A DNA stretch of 64,000 nt from NCBI RefSeq assembly GCF_001662875.1, contig NZ_JPVZ01000002.1, positions 434,001-498,000 on the forward strand, in the 5' to 3' direction. Shown here in pieces: positions 8,900 through 18,439 of this stretch. The DNA comes from Thalassospira tepidiphila MCCC 1A03514 (GTDB lineage: Bacteria; Pseudomonadota; Alphaproteobacteria; Rhodospirillales; Thalassospiraceae). Made by a program: the position numbers and the translations under genes. Every line of letters begins with the position of its first letter. Position 1 is the first letter of the stretch. The notes under the pieces are model-generated. The model was given only the letters and a program-made list of their open reading frames with translations, was not told the origin of the DNA and made no database searches.

Positions 8900-9718
8900 T
8901 CAGTTCGATTCGGTGCGAACATCCATCTTCTCTATATTCGCTTTTGCCGCGTCAGCAACAGGGGTTCCATTTGAAAGTTCTATGACAGTTAGCCAGTCCT
9001 GCCGTGCAAGATCGTTATCACCGGCAATCTGATGGAGCTTGCCGCGTTCGAAAAGTGCCTGAACATTCTGAGGTTCCCGGTTCAGAACTTGTTCGATGTC
9101 AGTCATTGCCAAATCGTAACTTTCAAGCAGTCGCCAGGCCGATGCCCTGTAAATCAGCGCCTCGGTATGACCGGGTTGAAGATCAAGGGCGGCATTGAGG
9201 TCGTCAATCGCCTCCCAATACTGCCCGGCAAGGCCAAGTGCCATTGCACGATCGACCCAAAGCTGCGGGTTGTTGGGCACCAGTTCAAGCGCGCGGCTCT
9301 GATCGCGCCAGGCGAATTCAAGGTTATCGGCCATCATCCAGGCTTGGCCTGCCTGGGCCAGCATTCCGGCAACGACACCCGGTCCGGCCGTGCTGTCCTT
9401 GGCAAGTGCGTCAAGACGGGTGGCGGCTTCTTCATATTTGCCAAGCGATATCAGTGCGACGGCAACACAGTGGCGGGCTGGCTCCCCACCGCCCAGATCG
9501 CGCCAGGCAATCGCGCTTTCAAATCCGTCTTCGGGTTTGAGTTGGGCCAACTTGATGCAGTCACGATATTGCTGGCTTTCTTCCTGTGTCATGCCACCGT
9601 TGCTTTCGGTCTGGGCCATGGCGGAAGGCAATCCCGCGCCATAGATGCCGACAAACCCCGCCAGACACAGCAAGCCTGTGGCGCGCGCTAGGAACGAGGT
9701 CGCGAAAAGTCGTGACAT
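8900..9718 (-). CDS. Exported tetratricopeptide-repeat protein
   Basis: 272 aa from the ATG at 9718, which has GGAG just upstream on its strand. A signal peptide is followed by a likely cleavage after AMA (near residue 35). The second half has at least three TPR units: LEFAWRDQSRALELVPNNPQ, YWEAIDDLNAALDLQPGHTE and YDLAMTDIEQVLNREPQNVQ. Such proteins are protein-protein scaffolds in the periplasm; the partner is unknown. It is on the same strand as the PstS-like gene 105 bases downstream and may be co-transcribed. Confidence 0.85.
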   Translation of the reverse strand: MSRLFATSFLARATGLLCLAGFVGIYGAGLPSAMAQTESNGGMTQEESQQYRDCIKLAQLKPEDGFESAIAWRDLGGGEPARHCVAVALISLGKYEEAATRLDALAKDSTAGPGVVAGMLAQAGQAWMMADNLEFAWRDQSRALELVPNNPQLWVDRAMALGLAGQYWEAIDDLNAALDLQPGHTEALIYRASAWRLLESYDLAMTDIEQVLNREPQNVQALFERGKLHQIAGDNDLARQDWLTVIELSNGTPVADAAKANIEKMDVRTESN

Positions 9719-9856
9719 GAAAAAGCTCCGTCTTTGGCAAAGTTTCTGGCAGTCACCATAGAAGATCACATGATCAATCCACCATGGCTGAATGCGCATA
9801 TCTGAAAACGCATATTCGTGAAGTCTCACACCATGAAAACGGCAACAAGATGATTG

Positions 9857-9888
9857 TTGTTCCCGAAAGCCACAGTTTGCGGGAACAA
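9857..9888. promoter_or_regulatory. 9-bp inverted repeat in divergent promoter region
   Basis: TTGTTCCCG (9857-9865) and CGGGAACAA (9880-9888) are perfect reverse complements with a 14-base spacer, between the TPR gene (minus) and the epimerase-like gene (plus). Could be an operator or a leader hairpin; no regulator is identified. Confidence 0.4.
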
Positions 9889-9986
9889 ATCATGGTCCAA
9901 AAGGTTTTGCCAAAAGACTTTGTTTGTGTGTGGCAAGGCCGTTACTGTGCCCTTCACACGAATTTGCCGTCACAAAAGGTGCCTTG

Positions 9987-10892
9987 ATGACCAATAAGCT
10001 GTTCTGTTTCGGATTGGGATTTTCCGCCCACCTTGTTGCCCGCGAGCTTAAGGCAGAAGGTTGGAAAATTGCCGGAACCACGCGAAGCGCGGACAAGGCC
10101 GAACAGCTGAAATCTGAAGGCATCGAACCCTTCATTTTTTCCGATGGTCAACCGATTGCCGATATCGCCAGCGCGCTTGAAGGCGTGACGCATGTCCTTT
10201 CATCTGCCCCGCCCGGCGGGATGGGCGATCCGGTGATCCATCATCATGGCAGTGATCTTGCGGCACTGCCCGCGGGCACATGGATTGGCTATTTGTCGAC
10301 CACCGGGGTTTACGGTGATCGGGATGGTGCCGAAGTCACCGAGGATGATGATCTTTTGCCAAGTGGCAAGCGCGGGCGCAGACGCGTGGCGGCTGAAAAG
10401 GCATGGTTTGATCTTGGCCGTCGTCATGATCTGTGTGTGCAAAGCTTCCGACTGGCGGGCATTTATGGCCCCGGTCGCAATGCGCTTGAAACTGTCCGGT
10501 CAGGTCGCGCACGCCGGATCGTCAAACCCGGTCAGGTCTTTTCGCGCATCCATGTTGATGACATCGCCCAGACGGTTCTGGCATCCATCAAACAGCCCAA
10601 TTGCGGGGCGGCCTATAATGTCTGTGATGATGATGCGGCCCCGCCGCAGGATGTGATTGCCCATGCCTGCGGTTTGCTGGGTATCGATCCACCACCCGAA
10701 CAGGATTTTGCTACTGCAAAGCTAAGCCCGATGGCTGCCAGTTTCTATGAAGACAATAAACGCGTTTCAAATGCGCGGATCAAACAGGAATTGGGTGTTA
10801 AGCTGCGCTATCCGGATTATCGGGCCGGTTTGCTGGCCCTGCATGATGAAATACTGGCCAAATTGCAGGGCAGAGACGAAAACGTTTCATAA
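9987..10892 (+). CDS. NAD(P)-binding epimerase-like protein (extended SDR, YeeZ type)
   Basis: 301-residue extended short-chain dehydrogenase/epimerase. The dinucleotide motif is FGLGFSA (residues 6-12), the reduced glycine motif seen in YeeZ-like atypical SDRs. YLSTTGVYGD and the later FRLAGIYGPGRNAL with SRIHVDDIAQ are epimerase-family blocks; the usual YxxxK is not clear (GRRRVAAEKAWF occupies that place), so catalytic activity is uncertain. Start 9987 follows AAAAGG. A hairpin at 10895-10918 lies just after the stop. Confidence 0.85.
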   Translation: MTNKLFCFGLGFSAHLVARELKAEGWKIAGTTRSADKAEQLKSEGIEPFIFSDGQPIADIASALEGVTHVLSSAPPGGMGDPVIHHHGSDLAALPAGTWIGYLSTTGVYGDRDGAEVTEDDDLLPSGKRGRRRVAAEKAWFDLGRRHDLCVQSFRLAGIYGPGRNALETVRSGRARRIVKPGQVFSRIHVDDIAQTVLASIKQPNCGAAYNVCDDDAAPPQDVIAHACGLLGIDPPPEQDFATAKLSPMAASFYEDNKRVSNARIKQELGVKLRYPDYRAGLLALHDEILAKLQGRDENVS

Positions 10893-10942
10893 AACCGCAT
10901 TGTTGACCACAATAGCGGGTCGTATATAACCCAAGAGCCTGC

Positions 10943-11000
10943 GGAAAATCATATTGTCGTCTGTTTGGACACCGTATGTTCAGGCACCATATGATTTTCC
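10943..11000. repeat. 12-bp perfect inverted repeat in leader
   Basis: GGAAAATCATAT (10943-10954) and ATATGATTTTCC (10989-11000) are exact reverse complements separated by 34 bases. It sits about 115 bases before the next start codon. No T run follows, so a leader hairpin or protein-binding site is more likely than a terminator. Confidence 0.5.
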
Positions 11001-11115
11001 ACAGGATCAGTTTCGGACCGGATCGTCTTGGCGTTCCGGACCCCAAGGCCACCGAGCACGGGCATCTGATGCGGGCATCGTCCGCATAGTCCCGACCGGC
11101 AAGGAGAGAGCAAGC

Positions 11116-12123
11116 ATGGATCGTCGTATCGTAACCGTTTTTGGCGGCACCGGATTTGTCGGACGTCATATCGTCAAGCGTCTGCTGGAGCGTGATTTTA
11201 TCGTTCGCGTCCCGACCAGAAGCTTTGAACGCGTCAAAAAACTCAAACCGATGGGCAATCTGGGGCAGGTCGTGCCGGTCCATTGCGATGTGCGCGACGA
11301 AGACAGCATCAAGGGCGCGCTCGAGGGTTCCGAAGCGGTGATCAACCTGCTTGGCATTCTCTATGAACGCGGCAGCAAGAATTTTCTCAATATCCACGTC
11401 AAGGCCGCCAAACGCATTGCCGAGGAAGCCAAGGCAGCCGGTGTAAAGACGCTTTTGCATATGTCGGCACTGGGTGTGGATAAAAACACCTCTGCCAACT
11501 ATGCGACGTCAAAGCTGGCCGGTGAAAAGGCCGTGCGCGAAGTGTTCCCGGATGCGGTGATCTTCCGCCCGTCGGTGATTTTTGGCCCGAATGATAACTT
11601 CCTGAACAAGTTTGCCACCATGGCGCGTTTCTCGCCGATGCTGCCGGTTGTTGGCGCACCGGGCCTTCCGAAAGTTGATCTGGGTGAAGGCAAGGTAGAT
11701 CTGCACGGCGAAGGCGGTCCGAAATTCCAGCCGGTCTATGTTGGCGATGTTGCCGATGCCTTTGTCACCGCACTCACCGAAGGTAAATCGGCTGGCAAAA
11801 CCTATGAACTTGGTGGGCCGGAAACCTATTCCTTCATGGCGCTTTTGCAGGACATGCTGCGCATTACCCGTCAGCGCGCCATTCTGATGCCGGTTCCGTT
11901 CTGGCTGGCGTCGATCAAGGCATTCTTCCTGCAGTTCTTGCCGGTCCCGCCGCTGACCCCGGATCAGGTGCGTTTGCTCAAGACCGATAACGTCGTTTCC
12001 GAAGGTGCGGACGGTTTTGCCGAACTTGGCATTACGCCCAACAGCCTCGAAGCAATTGCGCCGTCATACCTCAAACGGTTCTGCCCGCCGCGTAAATCCG
12101 GTGAGTTCCGCCGTTTCGTTTAA
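11116..12123 (+). CDS. Complex I NDUFA9-like NAD(P)-binding protein
   Basis: 335 aa. N-terminal Rossmann motif VTVFGGTGFVGRHIV (TGxxGxxG pattern), HCDVRDEDSIKGALEGSEAVINLLGIL and YATSKLAGEKAVRE are typical of the atypical SDR group that includes the eukaryotic NDUFA9 subunit and its alphaproteobacterial relatives. The Tyr-Ser-Lys region is partly kept (YATSK). Start 11116 follows AAGGAGAG at 11101; the frame is open further upstream but only through leader sequence. Role in bacteria is not settled; quinone oxidoreductase assembly is an inference from the family. Confidence 0.88.
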   Translation: MDRRIVTVFGGTGFVGRHIVKRLLERDFIVRVPTRSFERVKKLKPMGNLGQVVPVHCDVRDEDSIKGALEGSEAVINLLGILYERGSKNFLNIHVKAAKRIAEEAKAAGVKTLLHMSALGVDKNTSANYATSKLAGEKAVREVFPDAVIFRPSVIFGPNDNFLNKFATMARFSPMLPVVGAPGLPKVDLGEGKVDLHGEGGPKFQPVYVGDVADAFVTALTEGKSAGKTYELGGPETYSFMALLQDMLRITRQRAILMPVPFWLASIKAFFLQFLPVPPLTPDQVRLLKTDNVVSEGADGFAELGITPNSLEAIAPSYLKRFCPPRKSGEFRRFV

Positions 12124-12152
12124 GGCGCACGGCTGATCAGGCGATCAAAAAG

Positions 12153-12186
12153 AAAACCCCGCCAAACTTTTGGCTGGGTTTTTTCT
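12153..12186 (+). terminator. Rho-independent terminator
   Basis: AAAACCC-GCCAA pairs with TTGGC-GGGTTTT across a short loop, followed by more T residues; it ends the NDUFA9-like gene and, facing the convergent cobK, may act on both strands. Confidence 0.85.
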
Positions 12187-12230
12187 TGTCTCGAAGGCGC
12201 CAAGGATATCGGCCGCGTTGCACAGGGCCG

Positions 12231-13016
12231 TCAAACCTTCTTAAGGGTCTCACGAACGGTATCGATGATTTCGGAACGTGACGGGGCCTGAATGACCGGC
12301 TCCCCGCCCGGGCGTTCAATCATGATCACCGGAATGCCTAGGTTCCGTGCGGCTTCGATCTTGGCAAAGGTCGCATCACCGCCGCTGTTCTTGCTGACGA
12401 TCACATCGATTTCGTTGCGTTCAAGAAGCTCGGTCTCGCTTTCAACACTGAACGGGCCGCGCGCAAACAGCCATTCACCAAATTCCAGATCAAACGGATC
12501 ACGCGGGGCATCAACAGTGCGGACAAGCAACCATGTTTTTTCAAGCCCTTCAAAGGCATGAAGGTTCTTGGCACCGCTTGCGATTAGCGCGCGATTGCCA
12601 ACTTCGGGCAGGATTCTGGCCGCTTCTTCAATCGATTTTACCATGATCCAGTTGTCATCTTCGGTCTGCTCCCAGGCCGGACGGTGATATTGAATACAAG
12701 GCATTGCCACGGCATGGCAGGCCTTGGCGATATTGTGTGAAATCTCGGTGGCATAGGGGTGGGTGGCGTCAATCACCAGATCAATCTGTTCATTTTTGAG
12801 ATGGGTGATGATGCCCTCCGGCCCGCCAAAACCGCCGATGCGAACAGGAACCCCATCAGGAAGGCTCGGCGCGCTGGTGCGCCCGGCGAGCGAGAGTTGC
12901 AAACGAACATCCCGGCCAAATTCATGCATCAAGTCCTCTGCAATGCGATTTGCGTCTCCGGTCCCGCCAAAAATAAGGATGCGTTTTGGACGTTCGGCAG
13001 GGCGGGAGAGGGACAT
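12231..13016 (-). CDS. cobK: Precorrin-6A reductase
   Basis: Reduces precorrin-6A (or the cobalt form) in corrin-ring synthesis using NADPH. 261 aa, normal size. Blocks seen: ILIFGGTGDANRIAEDL at the N-terminus, IDATHPYATEISHNI (the CobK/CbiJ signature), YHRPAWEQ, and SKNSGGDATFAKIEAARNLGIPVIMIERP near the C-terminus. ATG 13016 is used; a TTG two codons earlier is possible. It lies downstream of cbiD on the minus strand with an 83-base gap, so the two are probably one transcript. Confidence 0.94.
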   Translation of the reverse strand: MSLSRPAERPKRILIFGGTGDANRIAEDLMHEFGRDVRLQLSLAGRTSAPSLPDGVPVRIGGFGGPEGIITHLKNEQIDLVIDATHPYATEISHNIAKACHAVAMPCIQYHRPAWEQTEDDNWIMVKSIEEAARILPEVGNRALIASGAKNLHAFEGLEKTWLLVRTVDAPRDPFDLEFGEWLFARGPFSVESETELLERNEIDVIVSKNSGGDATFAKIEAARNLGIPVIMIERPGGEPVIQAPSRSEIIDTVRETLKKV

Positions 13017-13099
13017 GGGCAAAGAACCTTGTTGTTGCTTTATGACCTTGGGTGGCCTGATTGTCGTGCAGTCACGGGAACAGAGTAACGAACTGCTGC

Positions 13100-14218
13100 T
13101 TACGATGCCACCGGTCGGAATTGATCAAATTCGCCAATCCCGTGGCGGGCAATGATGGTGCCGTTGCGGTCGGTAATAACGACTTCAACGGCCGATGCGC
13201 CGTCCAATGTGGCGCGTGCGGATTCGCAGGCCTGACGGGCAATAGCATCTTCAATCTTAACGTCCGCCGCCTGACAAAGTTCCAGAACCTGTTTGGCGGT
13301 ATTGGCCGTGCGACACTGGTCTTGCAGCGTTTCATCCCCGCCACACGCTGCAATCGTTCCTGCCAGTCGATCAAAATCGACCTGTGATCGGCTTGAATGC
13401 AAATCGAGGTGGCCTTGGGCAAGCTTGACCAGTTTGGCAAAGCCACCGGCGATGCTGACAAAGGCAATCGGGTTTTTGCGAAGATACTTCAACATCCCGC
13501 CAACAAAGTCGCCCATATCAAGAATGGCTTCTTCGGGCAGGCCATAGAACGCGCGAATGGCCGCCTCGGACGTTTTGCCGGTTGCGCTGGCAACATGTTC
13601 GCGCCCGGTCGCACGCGCGACGTCAATCCCGCGATGGATCGAATGGATCCACGCCGAACAGCTAAACGGGATAACAATCCCCGTCGTGCCCAGAACGGAC
13701 AACCCGCCGATAATGCCCAATCGCCCATTCCACGTTTTGGTGGCAATCTCGGCACCCCCGGGAATGGAAATCTCGATCTCGACATCGGGGCTTGCGCCAT
13801 ACTGGTCGCAAAGTGCTTCGATCTGTCCGACCATCATTTCGCGCGGCTTGGGATTGATCGCGGGTTCACCCGGCGGTAATGGCAGGCCCGGCTTGGTAAT
13901 CGTGCCAACCCCGTCACCGGCATGGAATGTGATGCCGCCTCCGGGTTTGCCGACGCGCACCGTCGATATGATTTCTGCCCCGTGGGTGACATCGGGATCA
14001 TCCCCGGCATCCTTGATCACGCTGGCGCGCGCCCAGCCATCGCCCTTTTCCGCCTTGATCAACTTAAAGGACGGCGTTTCCCCGCCAGGCAGGGTAATGG
14101 TGACCGGATCGGGAAAATCGCCGGACAGCAATGCCTGCCACGCGGCACGGGTTGCGGCGGTGGCACAGGCCCCCGTCGTCCATCCCTTGCGCAGTGGTCC
14201 TTCCGGTTTTCTTGCCAT
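13100..14218 (-). CDS. cbiD: Cobalt-precorrin-5B C1-methyltransferase
   Basis: 372 aa, the CbiD family, which methylates C1 after ring contraction. The N-terminal KGWTTGACATAATRAA (11-26) is the family signature; NPKPREMM, SFVSIAGGFAKLVKL-like region and ATGKTSEAAI are further blocks. CbiD is classically the anaerobic-pathway enzyme, whereas the cobN chelatase in this window belongs to the aerobic pathway that normally uses CobF; see findings. Start at ATG 14218. The divergent 226-base region before cobA is AT-rich in its right half and holds the promoters of both. Confidence 0.94.
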   Translation of the reverse strand: MARKPEGPLRKGWTTGACATAATRAAWQALLSGDFPDPVTITLPGGETPSFKLIKAEKGDGWARASVIKDAGDDPDVTHGAEIISTVRVGKPGGGITFHAGDGVGTITKPGLPLPPGEPAINPKPREMMVGQIEALCDQYGASPDVEIEISIPGGAEIATKTWNGRLGIIGGLSVLGTTGIVIPFSCSAWIHSIHRGIDVARATGREHVASATGKTSEAAIRAFYGLPEEAILDMGDFVGGMLKYLRKNPIAFVSIAGGFAKLVKLAQGHLDLHSSRSQVDFDRLAGTIAACGGDETLQDQCRTANTAKQVLELCQAADVKIEDAIARQACESARATLDGASAVEVVITDRNGTIIARHGIGEFDQFRPVAS

Positions 14219-14444
14219 CAGTCGGTTTTTTTCCTGTTAATCCTGTCGGTGTTTTCGCTATTGAGGGCGGGGATGAGATCCGATTGGGAAATTCAATTAA
14301 ACATCAATATTTATGTGATTTAAAAAGTTATACGAAAAAATATCGGAAATATGTTGTGCGTATCGTTTGATTGCTGTTTAACATATCCTCTTGATGCGGT
14401 CCTGCACAGATGGCTGCATTTCATTTAAGTAGAAGTATCGCGCG

Positions 14445-15308
14445 ATGACGAACCTTGGTGTTGATTTTCCGGTTTTTGAACCGGGTTGGGTATGGCTTGT
14501 TGGGGCGGGACCTGGTGATCCCGGTCTTCTGACGCTGCATGCCGTCAACGCCATGCAACAGGCCGATGTTGTTGTCTTTGACGCGCTGGTCGATGAACGG
14601 ATTTTGAACCTTTTGCGTCCCGATGCCAAACGCATCTATGCGGGCAAGCGCGGTGGCCGTCCATCTTCGAAACAAACCGATATTTCCCTGCAACTGGTTG
14701 AACTGGCCAAACAGGGCCTGCGCGTTTTGCGCCTTAAGGGCGGTGATCCGTTCGTGTTCGGACGCGGCGGCGAAGAAGGCATGACCCTTGTTGATCACAA
14801 TGTGCCATTCCGGGTGGTGCCGGGCATTACCGCCGGGATTGCCGGTGCGGCTTATGCCGGTATTCCAACCACGCATCGTGATTGCAATTCGTCGGTGACC
14901 TTTGTCACCGGCCACGGATCCAGTGGCGAGGTGCCAGACAACATCAACTGGACAGCACTCGCCAAAGGTGCACCGGTTCTTGTCATGTATATGGCGATGA
15001 AACATCTGCGCCGGATTTCGTCGGAACTGATGTCAAACGGTCGGGCTGCGGATGAACCGCTTGCCGTGATCAGTCAGGCGACCACACCGGGACAGGGTAT
15101 TCTGATCACCACCCTTGAAAAGGCGGCTGATGATGTCGAACGCGAAGGTGTTGAGCCGCCTGCGGTGTGCATTCTGGGCAAGGTTGTCGGCCTGCGGGAT
15201 CGTCTGAACTGGCTTTCGCCGCAGGACGATGTGACCGCGGTGCGCCATGTGCCGTTCGAACAGGTGCTTGATCTGGTCACCGCACCGGCAGATCCCCTCA
15301 AAAACTGA
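14445..15308 (+). CDS. cobA: Uroporphyrinogen-III C-methyltransferase (SUMT)
   Basis: Methylates uroporphyrinogen III at C2 and C7 to give precorrin-2, the branch point to B12 and siroheme. 287 aa. Signature blocks: VWLVGAGPGDPGLLTLHA (16-33), VVFDALVDERIL, LRLKGGDPFVFGRGGEE and VVPGITAGIAGAAYAGIPTTHR, all class III tetrapyrrole methyltransferase. It is a stand-alone SUMT, without the CysG oxidase/ferrochelatase domains. Start 14445 has a weak ribosome site. Followed by an unrelated membrane-protein gene. Confidence 0.95.
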   Translation: MTNLGVDFPVFEPGWVWLVGAGPGDPGLLTLHAVNAMQQADVVVFDALVDERILNLLRPDAKRIYAGKRGGRPSSKQTDISLQLVELAKQGLRVLRLKGGDPFVFGRGGEEGMTLVDHNVPFRVVPGITAGIAGAAYAGIPTTHRDCNSSVTFVTGHGSSGEVPDNINWTALAKGAPVLVMYMAMKHLRRISSELMSNGRAADEPLAVISQATTPGQGILITTLEKAADDVEREGVEPPAVCILGKVVGLRDRLNWLSPQDDVTAVRHVPFEQVLDLVTAPADPLKN

Positions 15309-15411
15309 ACTTCGATCCCGTCCGAAAAGGTGGCAACAGATTGATATATATCGTTGCCGGTGGGACGCGCGATTGTACAATCGCTCGCAAATGTTTTGAC
15401 CCGGATGGATC

Positions 15412-16188
15412 ATGGACGAACAGCAGGTATTGATACGCATCCTTGAAAGTGGTTGGGCGCAATGTGTTGATATCGTGCGCACGGATGGCGGGGTACTTCT
15501 GACTGCGTTGGTGGCGGGACTGGTGGGCAGTGCGACCCACTGTGTCGGCATGTGCGGCCCGTTCGTGATCAGTCAGGTCACCAGCCGGATGGAACAGATC
15601 CCGGTCGAGAAAATGAGCGAGTTTCGCCGTCTCACCGGTGCCGCCTTGCTACCCTATCAGTTCGGGCGTTTGTCGACATATTGCTTGCTGGGCGTGCTGG
15701 CCGGCTATTTCACCGACAGCATCAGTGCGCTCACCCGTGTCTGGTGGATCGGGCCGGTCTTGCTGATTGCGGCCGGTGTGTTTTTCCTTCTGTTCGGCAT
15801 TCTGGGCCTGATGCCCCATCTTGGCGGTTTGTTGCCATCGACCGGGGAAACGCGGTGGTGGAACAAGCTGGTTGGCAATCATGCGCGTGGGCTTTTCCAG
15901 GCCCCCTATGGCTGGCGGGGTTATTTGCTGGGCGTGATGCTGGGCTTTATTCCCTGTGGTCTGGTTTATGGCGCGCTTGTGATGGCAGCCGCCACCGGTG
16001 CGGCGCTTAATGGTGGGGCGGTGATGCTGGTCTTTGGCCTTGGCACGGTGCCGATGCTGTTTGTCACAGGCTTTGTTGGCCAATATGCTGCACAGCGTTT
16101 TCGGGCCCTGATGGTGCCAGTGGGCCGTGGACTCATGATTATTAATGGCCTGATCCTGTTTGCCTTGGCAGCAACGACATTGGGCTGA
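15412..16188 (+). CDS. TauE/SafE- or UreH-like membrane protein
   Basis: 258-residue polytopic inner-membrane protein with about six hydrophobic segments. SATHCVGMCGPFV (residues 40-52) carries the Cys44/Cys48 pair typical of the DsbD/UreH-like family, members of which sit in cytochrome oxidase or copper-handling clusters. A second conserved block LGFIPCGLVYGALVMA has the Pro-Cys motif of the matching half. The next gene codes for an SCO protein, so a job in copper or thiol supply to cytochrome oxidase is a reasonable inference, not proven. Confidence 0.85.
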   Translation: MDEQQVLIRILESGWAQCVDIVRTDGGVLLTALVAGLVGSATHCVGMCGPFVISQVTSRMEQIPVEKMSEFRRLTGAALLPYQFGRLSTYCLLGVLAGYFTDSISALTRVWWIGPVLLIAAGVFFLLFGILGLMPHLGGLLPSTGETRWWNKLVGNHARGLFQAPYGWRGYLLGVMLGFIPCGLVYGALVMAAATGAALNGGAVMLVFGLGTVPMLFVTGFVGQYAAQRFRALMVPVGRGLMIINGLILFALAATTLG

Positions 16189-16331
16189 TGGGGTCGGGCA
16201 GCATGATCAAGTGTGAGCTTTCCCACAGGTGCTGACCTTGCAAGAATGTGTAGGGTATTTATAGTGCCCCGTCAGTTTGTGGCACACAAAGATCGGTTGT
16301 CCGTAACCGGCAAAGAGATGAGGGTGGACGC

Positions 16332-16946
16332 GTGAGCAAAAAGACGCTTCTGGCAATTCTGGGTATTGCCCTGGTTCTTGGTATCGGCCTGACCTATCGT
16401 CTGATGATGATGGGCACGGAAACCAATTCGTCCGGTACGGCGTCGATTGGCGGTCCCTTCACACTTGTCAATCAGGATGGCGAAACTGTCACTCAGGATG
16501 ACTTCAAGGGCAAATACATGCTGACCTATTTCGGCTATACCTTCTGCCCGGATGTTTGCCCGACCGAATTGCAGGTCATGGGAACAGCACTTGATATGAT
16601 GCCCCAGGACATCGCAGATGAAATCACACCCGTCTTTTTCACGGTCGACCCCGAACGCGATACGGTCGAAGCGGTTGCCGAATATGTTCCCTATTTCCAT
16701 GATCGGATGGTTGGATTGACTGGCACCGTTGAACAGACAACGGCGGCGGCCAAGGCGTTTCGTGTATACTACGCGAAAGCGATCCCGGAAGGTGAGCCTG
16801 AAGATACCGATACCTATCTGATGGACCATTCGTCCTTCGTGTATCTGATGGATCGCGAAGGCAAATTCGTCCGCCACTTCAATTACGGCACCAGCCCGGA
16901 AGACATGGTAAAGGGCGTGACCGAGGCGGTCAAAAACAACGGCTGA
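16332..16946 (+). CDS. SCO1/SenC family copper protein
   Basis: 204 aa, membrane-anchored by one N-terminal segment (residues 5-27), with a periplasmic thioredoxin-like domain. The copper-binding CPDVCP has Cys72 and Cys76, and the third ligand is His166 in MDHSSFVYLMD. SCO proteins deliver copper or reduce the CuA site of cytochrome c oxidase. The start is GTG 16332; no in-frame ATG fits before the anchor. Lies 143 bases after the TauE/UreH-like gene. Confidence 0.93.
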   Translation: MSKKTLLAILGIALVLGIGLTYRLMMMGTETNSSGTASIGGPFTLVNQDGETVTQDDFKGKYMLTYFGYTFCPDVCPTELQVMGTALDMMPQDIADEITPVFFTVDPERDTVEAVAEYVPYFHDRMVGLTGTVEQTTAAAKAFRVYYAKAIPEGEPEDTDTYLMDHSSFVYLMDREGKFVRHFNYGTSPEDMVKGVTEAVKNNG

Positions 16947-17007
16947 TTATTCCGGCGCGTAATGCCATGATCATGGCAAATAAATTCGGCTCGGAGAACA
17001 GCCCAAA

Positions 17008-18351
17008 ATGCCTGACACCATTCCGGGGATCGTGATTGCGGCCCCCGCGTCAAACAGTGGCAAGACCGTCATTACATTGGCGCTTCTGCGCGCGCTGACC
17101 CGCAAGGGCCATAAAATTGCCGCGGCCAAAACCGGGCCGGATTATATCGACCCCGCCTTTCAGGCAGCTGCCTGTCGCGATACCTGCATCAATCTTGATC
17201 CATGGGCAATGACGCCAGACCAGATCAACGGTCTGGCCCGCGGTCACACGGAGGGCAAGGCCTTTTTGATGTGCGAAGGCGTCATGGGCTTGTTCGATGG
17301 TGCCGCCAACGGTGATGGATCGACCGCCGATCTTGCCGCCCTTGCCGGGTGGCCGATTGTTCTTGTGGTCGATGTGAAAGGCCAGTCGGCTTCTGCGGCC
17401 GCGGTGATTTCCGGGTTTGCCAAGTTCCGTGATGACATCAATGTTGCCGGTGTGATCCTTAATCGGGTGGGCAGTGACCGCCACAAGCAAATGATTGTCG
17501 ATGCCTGTGCCAAACATCTGCCGGATCTTCCAGTGCTTGGCGCGGTTAGGCGCAGCGAAGACCTGATCCTGCCGGAACGTCATCTCGGTCTGGTGCAGGC
17601 AGGCGAACATGCCGAGCTTGATAGTTTTCTCGATCGTGCCGCCGATATCATCAGTCAAGATGTCGATCTGGATGCCTTGATCGCACTGGTGGGTGAAAAG
17701 GCCGGAAAGGCCGAGAAAACCAAAAAATCTGCAAAGGTTACGTCGACCACAGCTGTAATTGCCCCGCTTGGCCGTCATGTTGCGGTGGCGCGTGATGCGG
17801 CCTTTGCGTTTAGCTACCCCCATCTTCTGGATGGCTGGCGTGCGGCGGGGACGAAAATTTCCTTTTTCTCGCCATTGGCGAACGAGGCCCCGAACCCGGA
17901 TTGTGATGCCATCTATCTGCCCGGCGGCTATCCGGAACTGCATGCCAAAACCCTGGCCGCAGCCAGGGTTTTCAGGGCCGGAATGCACGATGCGGCCCAA
18001 CGAAACATCTTGATTTACGGCGAATGCGGCGGCTACATGACCCTTGGCAACGGCCTTGTTGATACCAGTGGTACGCGCTACGAAATGCTTGGTCTGTTGC
18101 CACTTGAAACCAGCTTTGCCAGCCGCAGGCTGCATCTTGGCTACCGTGAGGCACAGCTGGGCATTCCGACCCCGTTTGGTCCGGCAGGCATGAAGCTGCG
18201 TGGTCATGAATTTCACTATGCGACCACATTGTCTGAAGACGGCATGCCGTTATGCCGGATGAAAACGGCGACGGGTTTTGATCTTGGTCCTGCCGGTCTG
18301 GTGGATGGAAGTGTTTTTGGCTCCTTCTTCCACATGATCGCAGAGAGTTGA
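17008..18351 (+). CDS. cobB: Cobyrinic acid a,c-diamide synthase
   Basis: ATP- and glutamine-dependent amidation of side chains a and c of (hydrogeno)byrinic acid. 447 aa. The N-terminal ATP-binding domain has [24 protein letters not shown] is the family block. The C-terminal amidotransferase domain has the nucleophile Cys340 in [11 protein letters not shown] and the conserved His in [11 protein letters not shown] Lys/Ala-rich linker (residues about 228-248) joins the two domains. Placed alone after the SCO gene on the same strand. Confidence 0.95.
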   Translation: MPDTIPGIVIAAPASNSGKTVITLALLRALTRKGHKIAAAKTGPDYIDPAFQAAACRDTCINLDPWAMTPDQINGLARGHTEGKAFLMCEGVMGLFDGAANGDGSTADLAALAGWPIVLVVDVKGQSASAAAVISGFAKFRDDINVAGVILNRVGSDRHKQMIVDACAKHLPDLPVLGAVRRSEDLILPERHLGLVQAGEHAELDSFLDRAADIISQDVDLDALIALVGEKAGKAEKTKKSAKVTSTTAVIAPLGRHVAVARDAAFAFSYPHLLDGWRAAGTKISFFSPLANEAPNPDCDAIYLPGGYPELHAKTLAAARVFRAGMHDAAQRNILIYGECGGYMTLGNGLVDTSGTRYEMLGLLPLETSFASRRLHLGYREAQLGIPTPFGPAGMKLRGHEFHYATTLSEDGMPLCRMKTATGFDLGPAGLVDGSVFGSFFHMIAES

Positions 18352-18439
18352 TCAACCCGTTGTCAGACTTGAATGCGACGGGGATTACGTGCGGGTTAGA
18401 CTATGTTATGTCTCAATGACGGCCCGACTGAGAGAGATC

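Noticed and set aside
9784-9987. 67-codon plus-strand frame before the epimerase-like gene
   Set aside because: No ribosome site, no similarity to a known family, and it lies over the inverted repeat at 9857-9888.
14219-14444. Cobalamin riboswitch between cbiD and cobA
   Set aside because: No B12-box-like sequence or the expected conserved core is visible on either strand.
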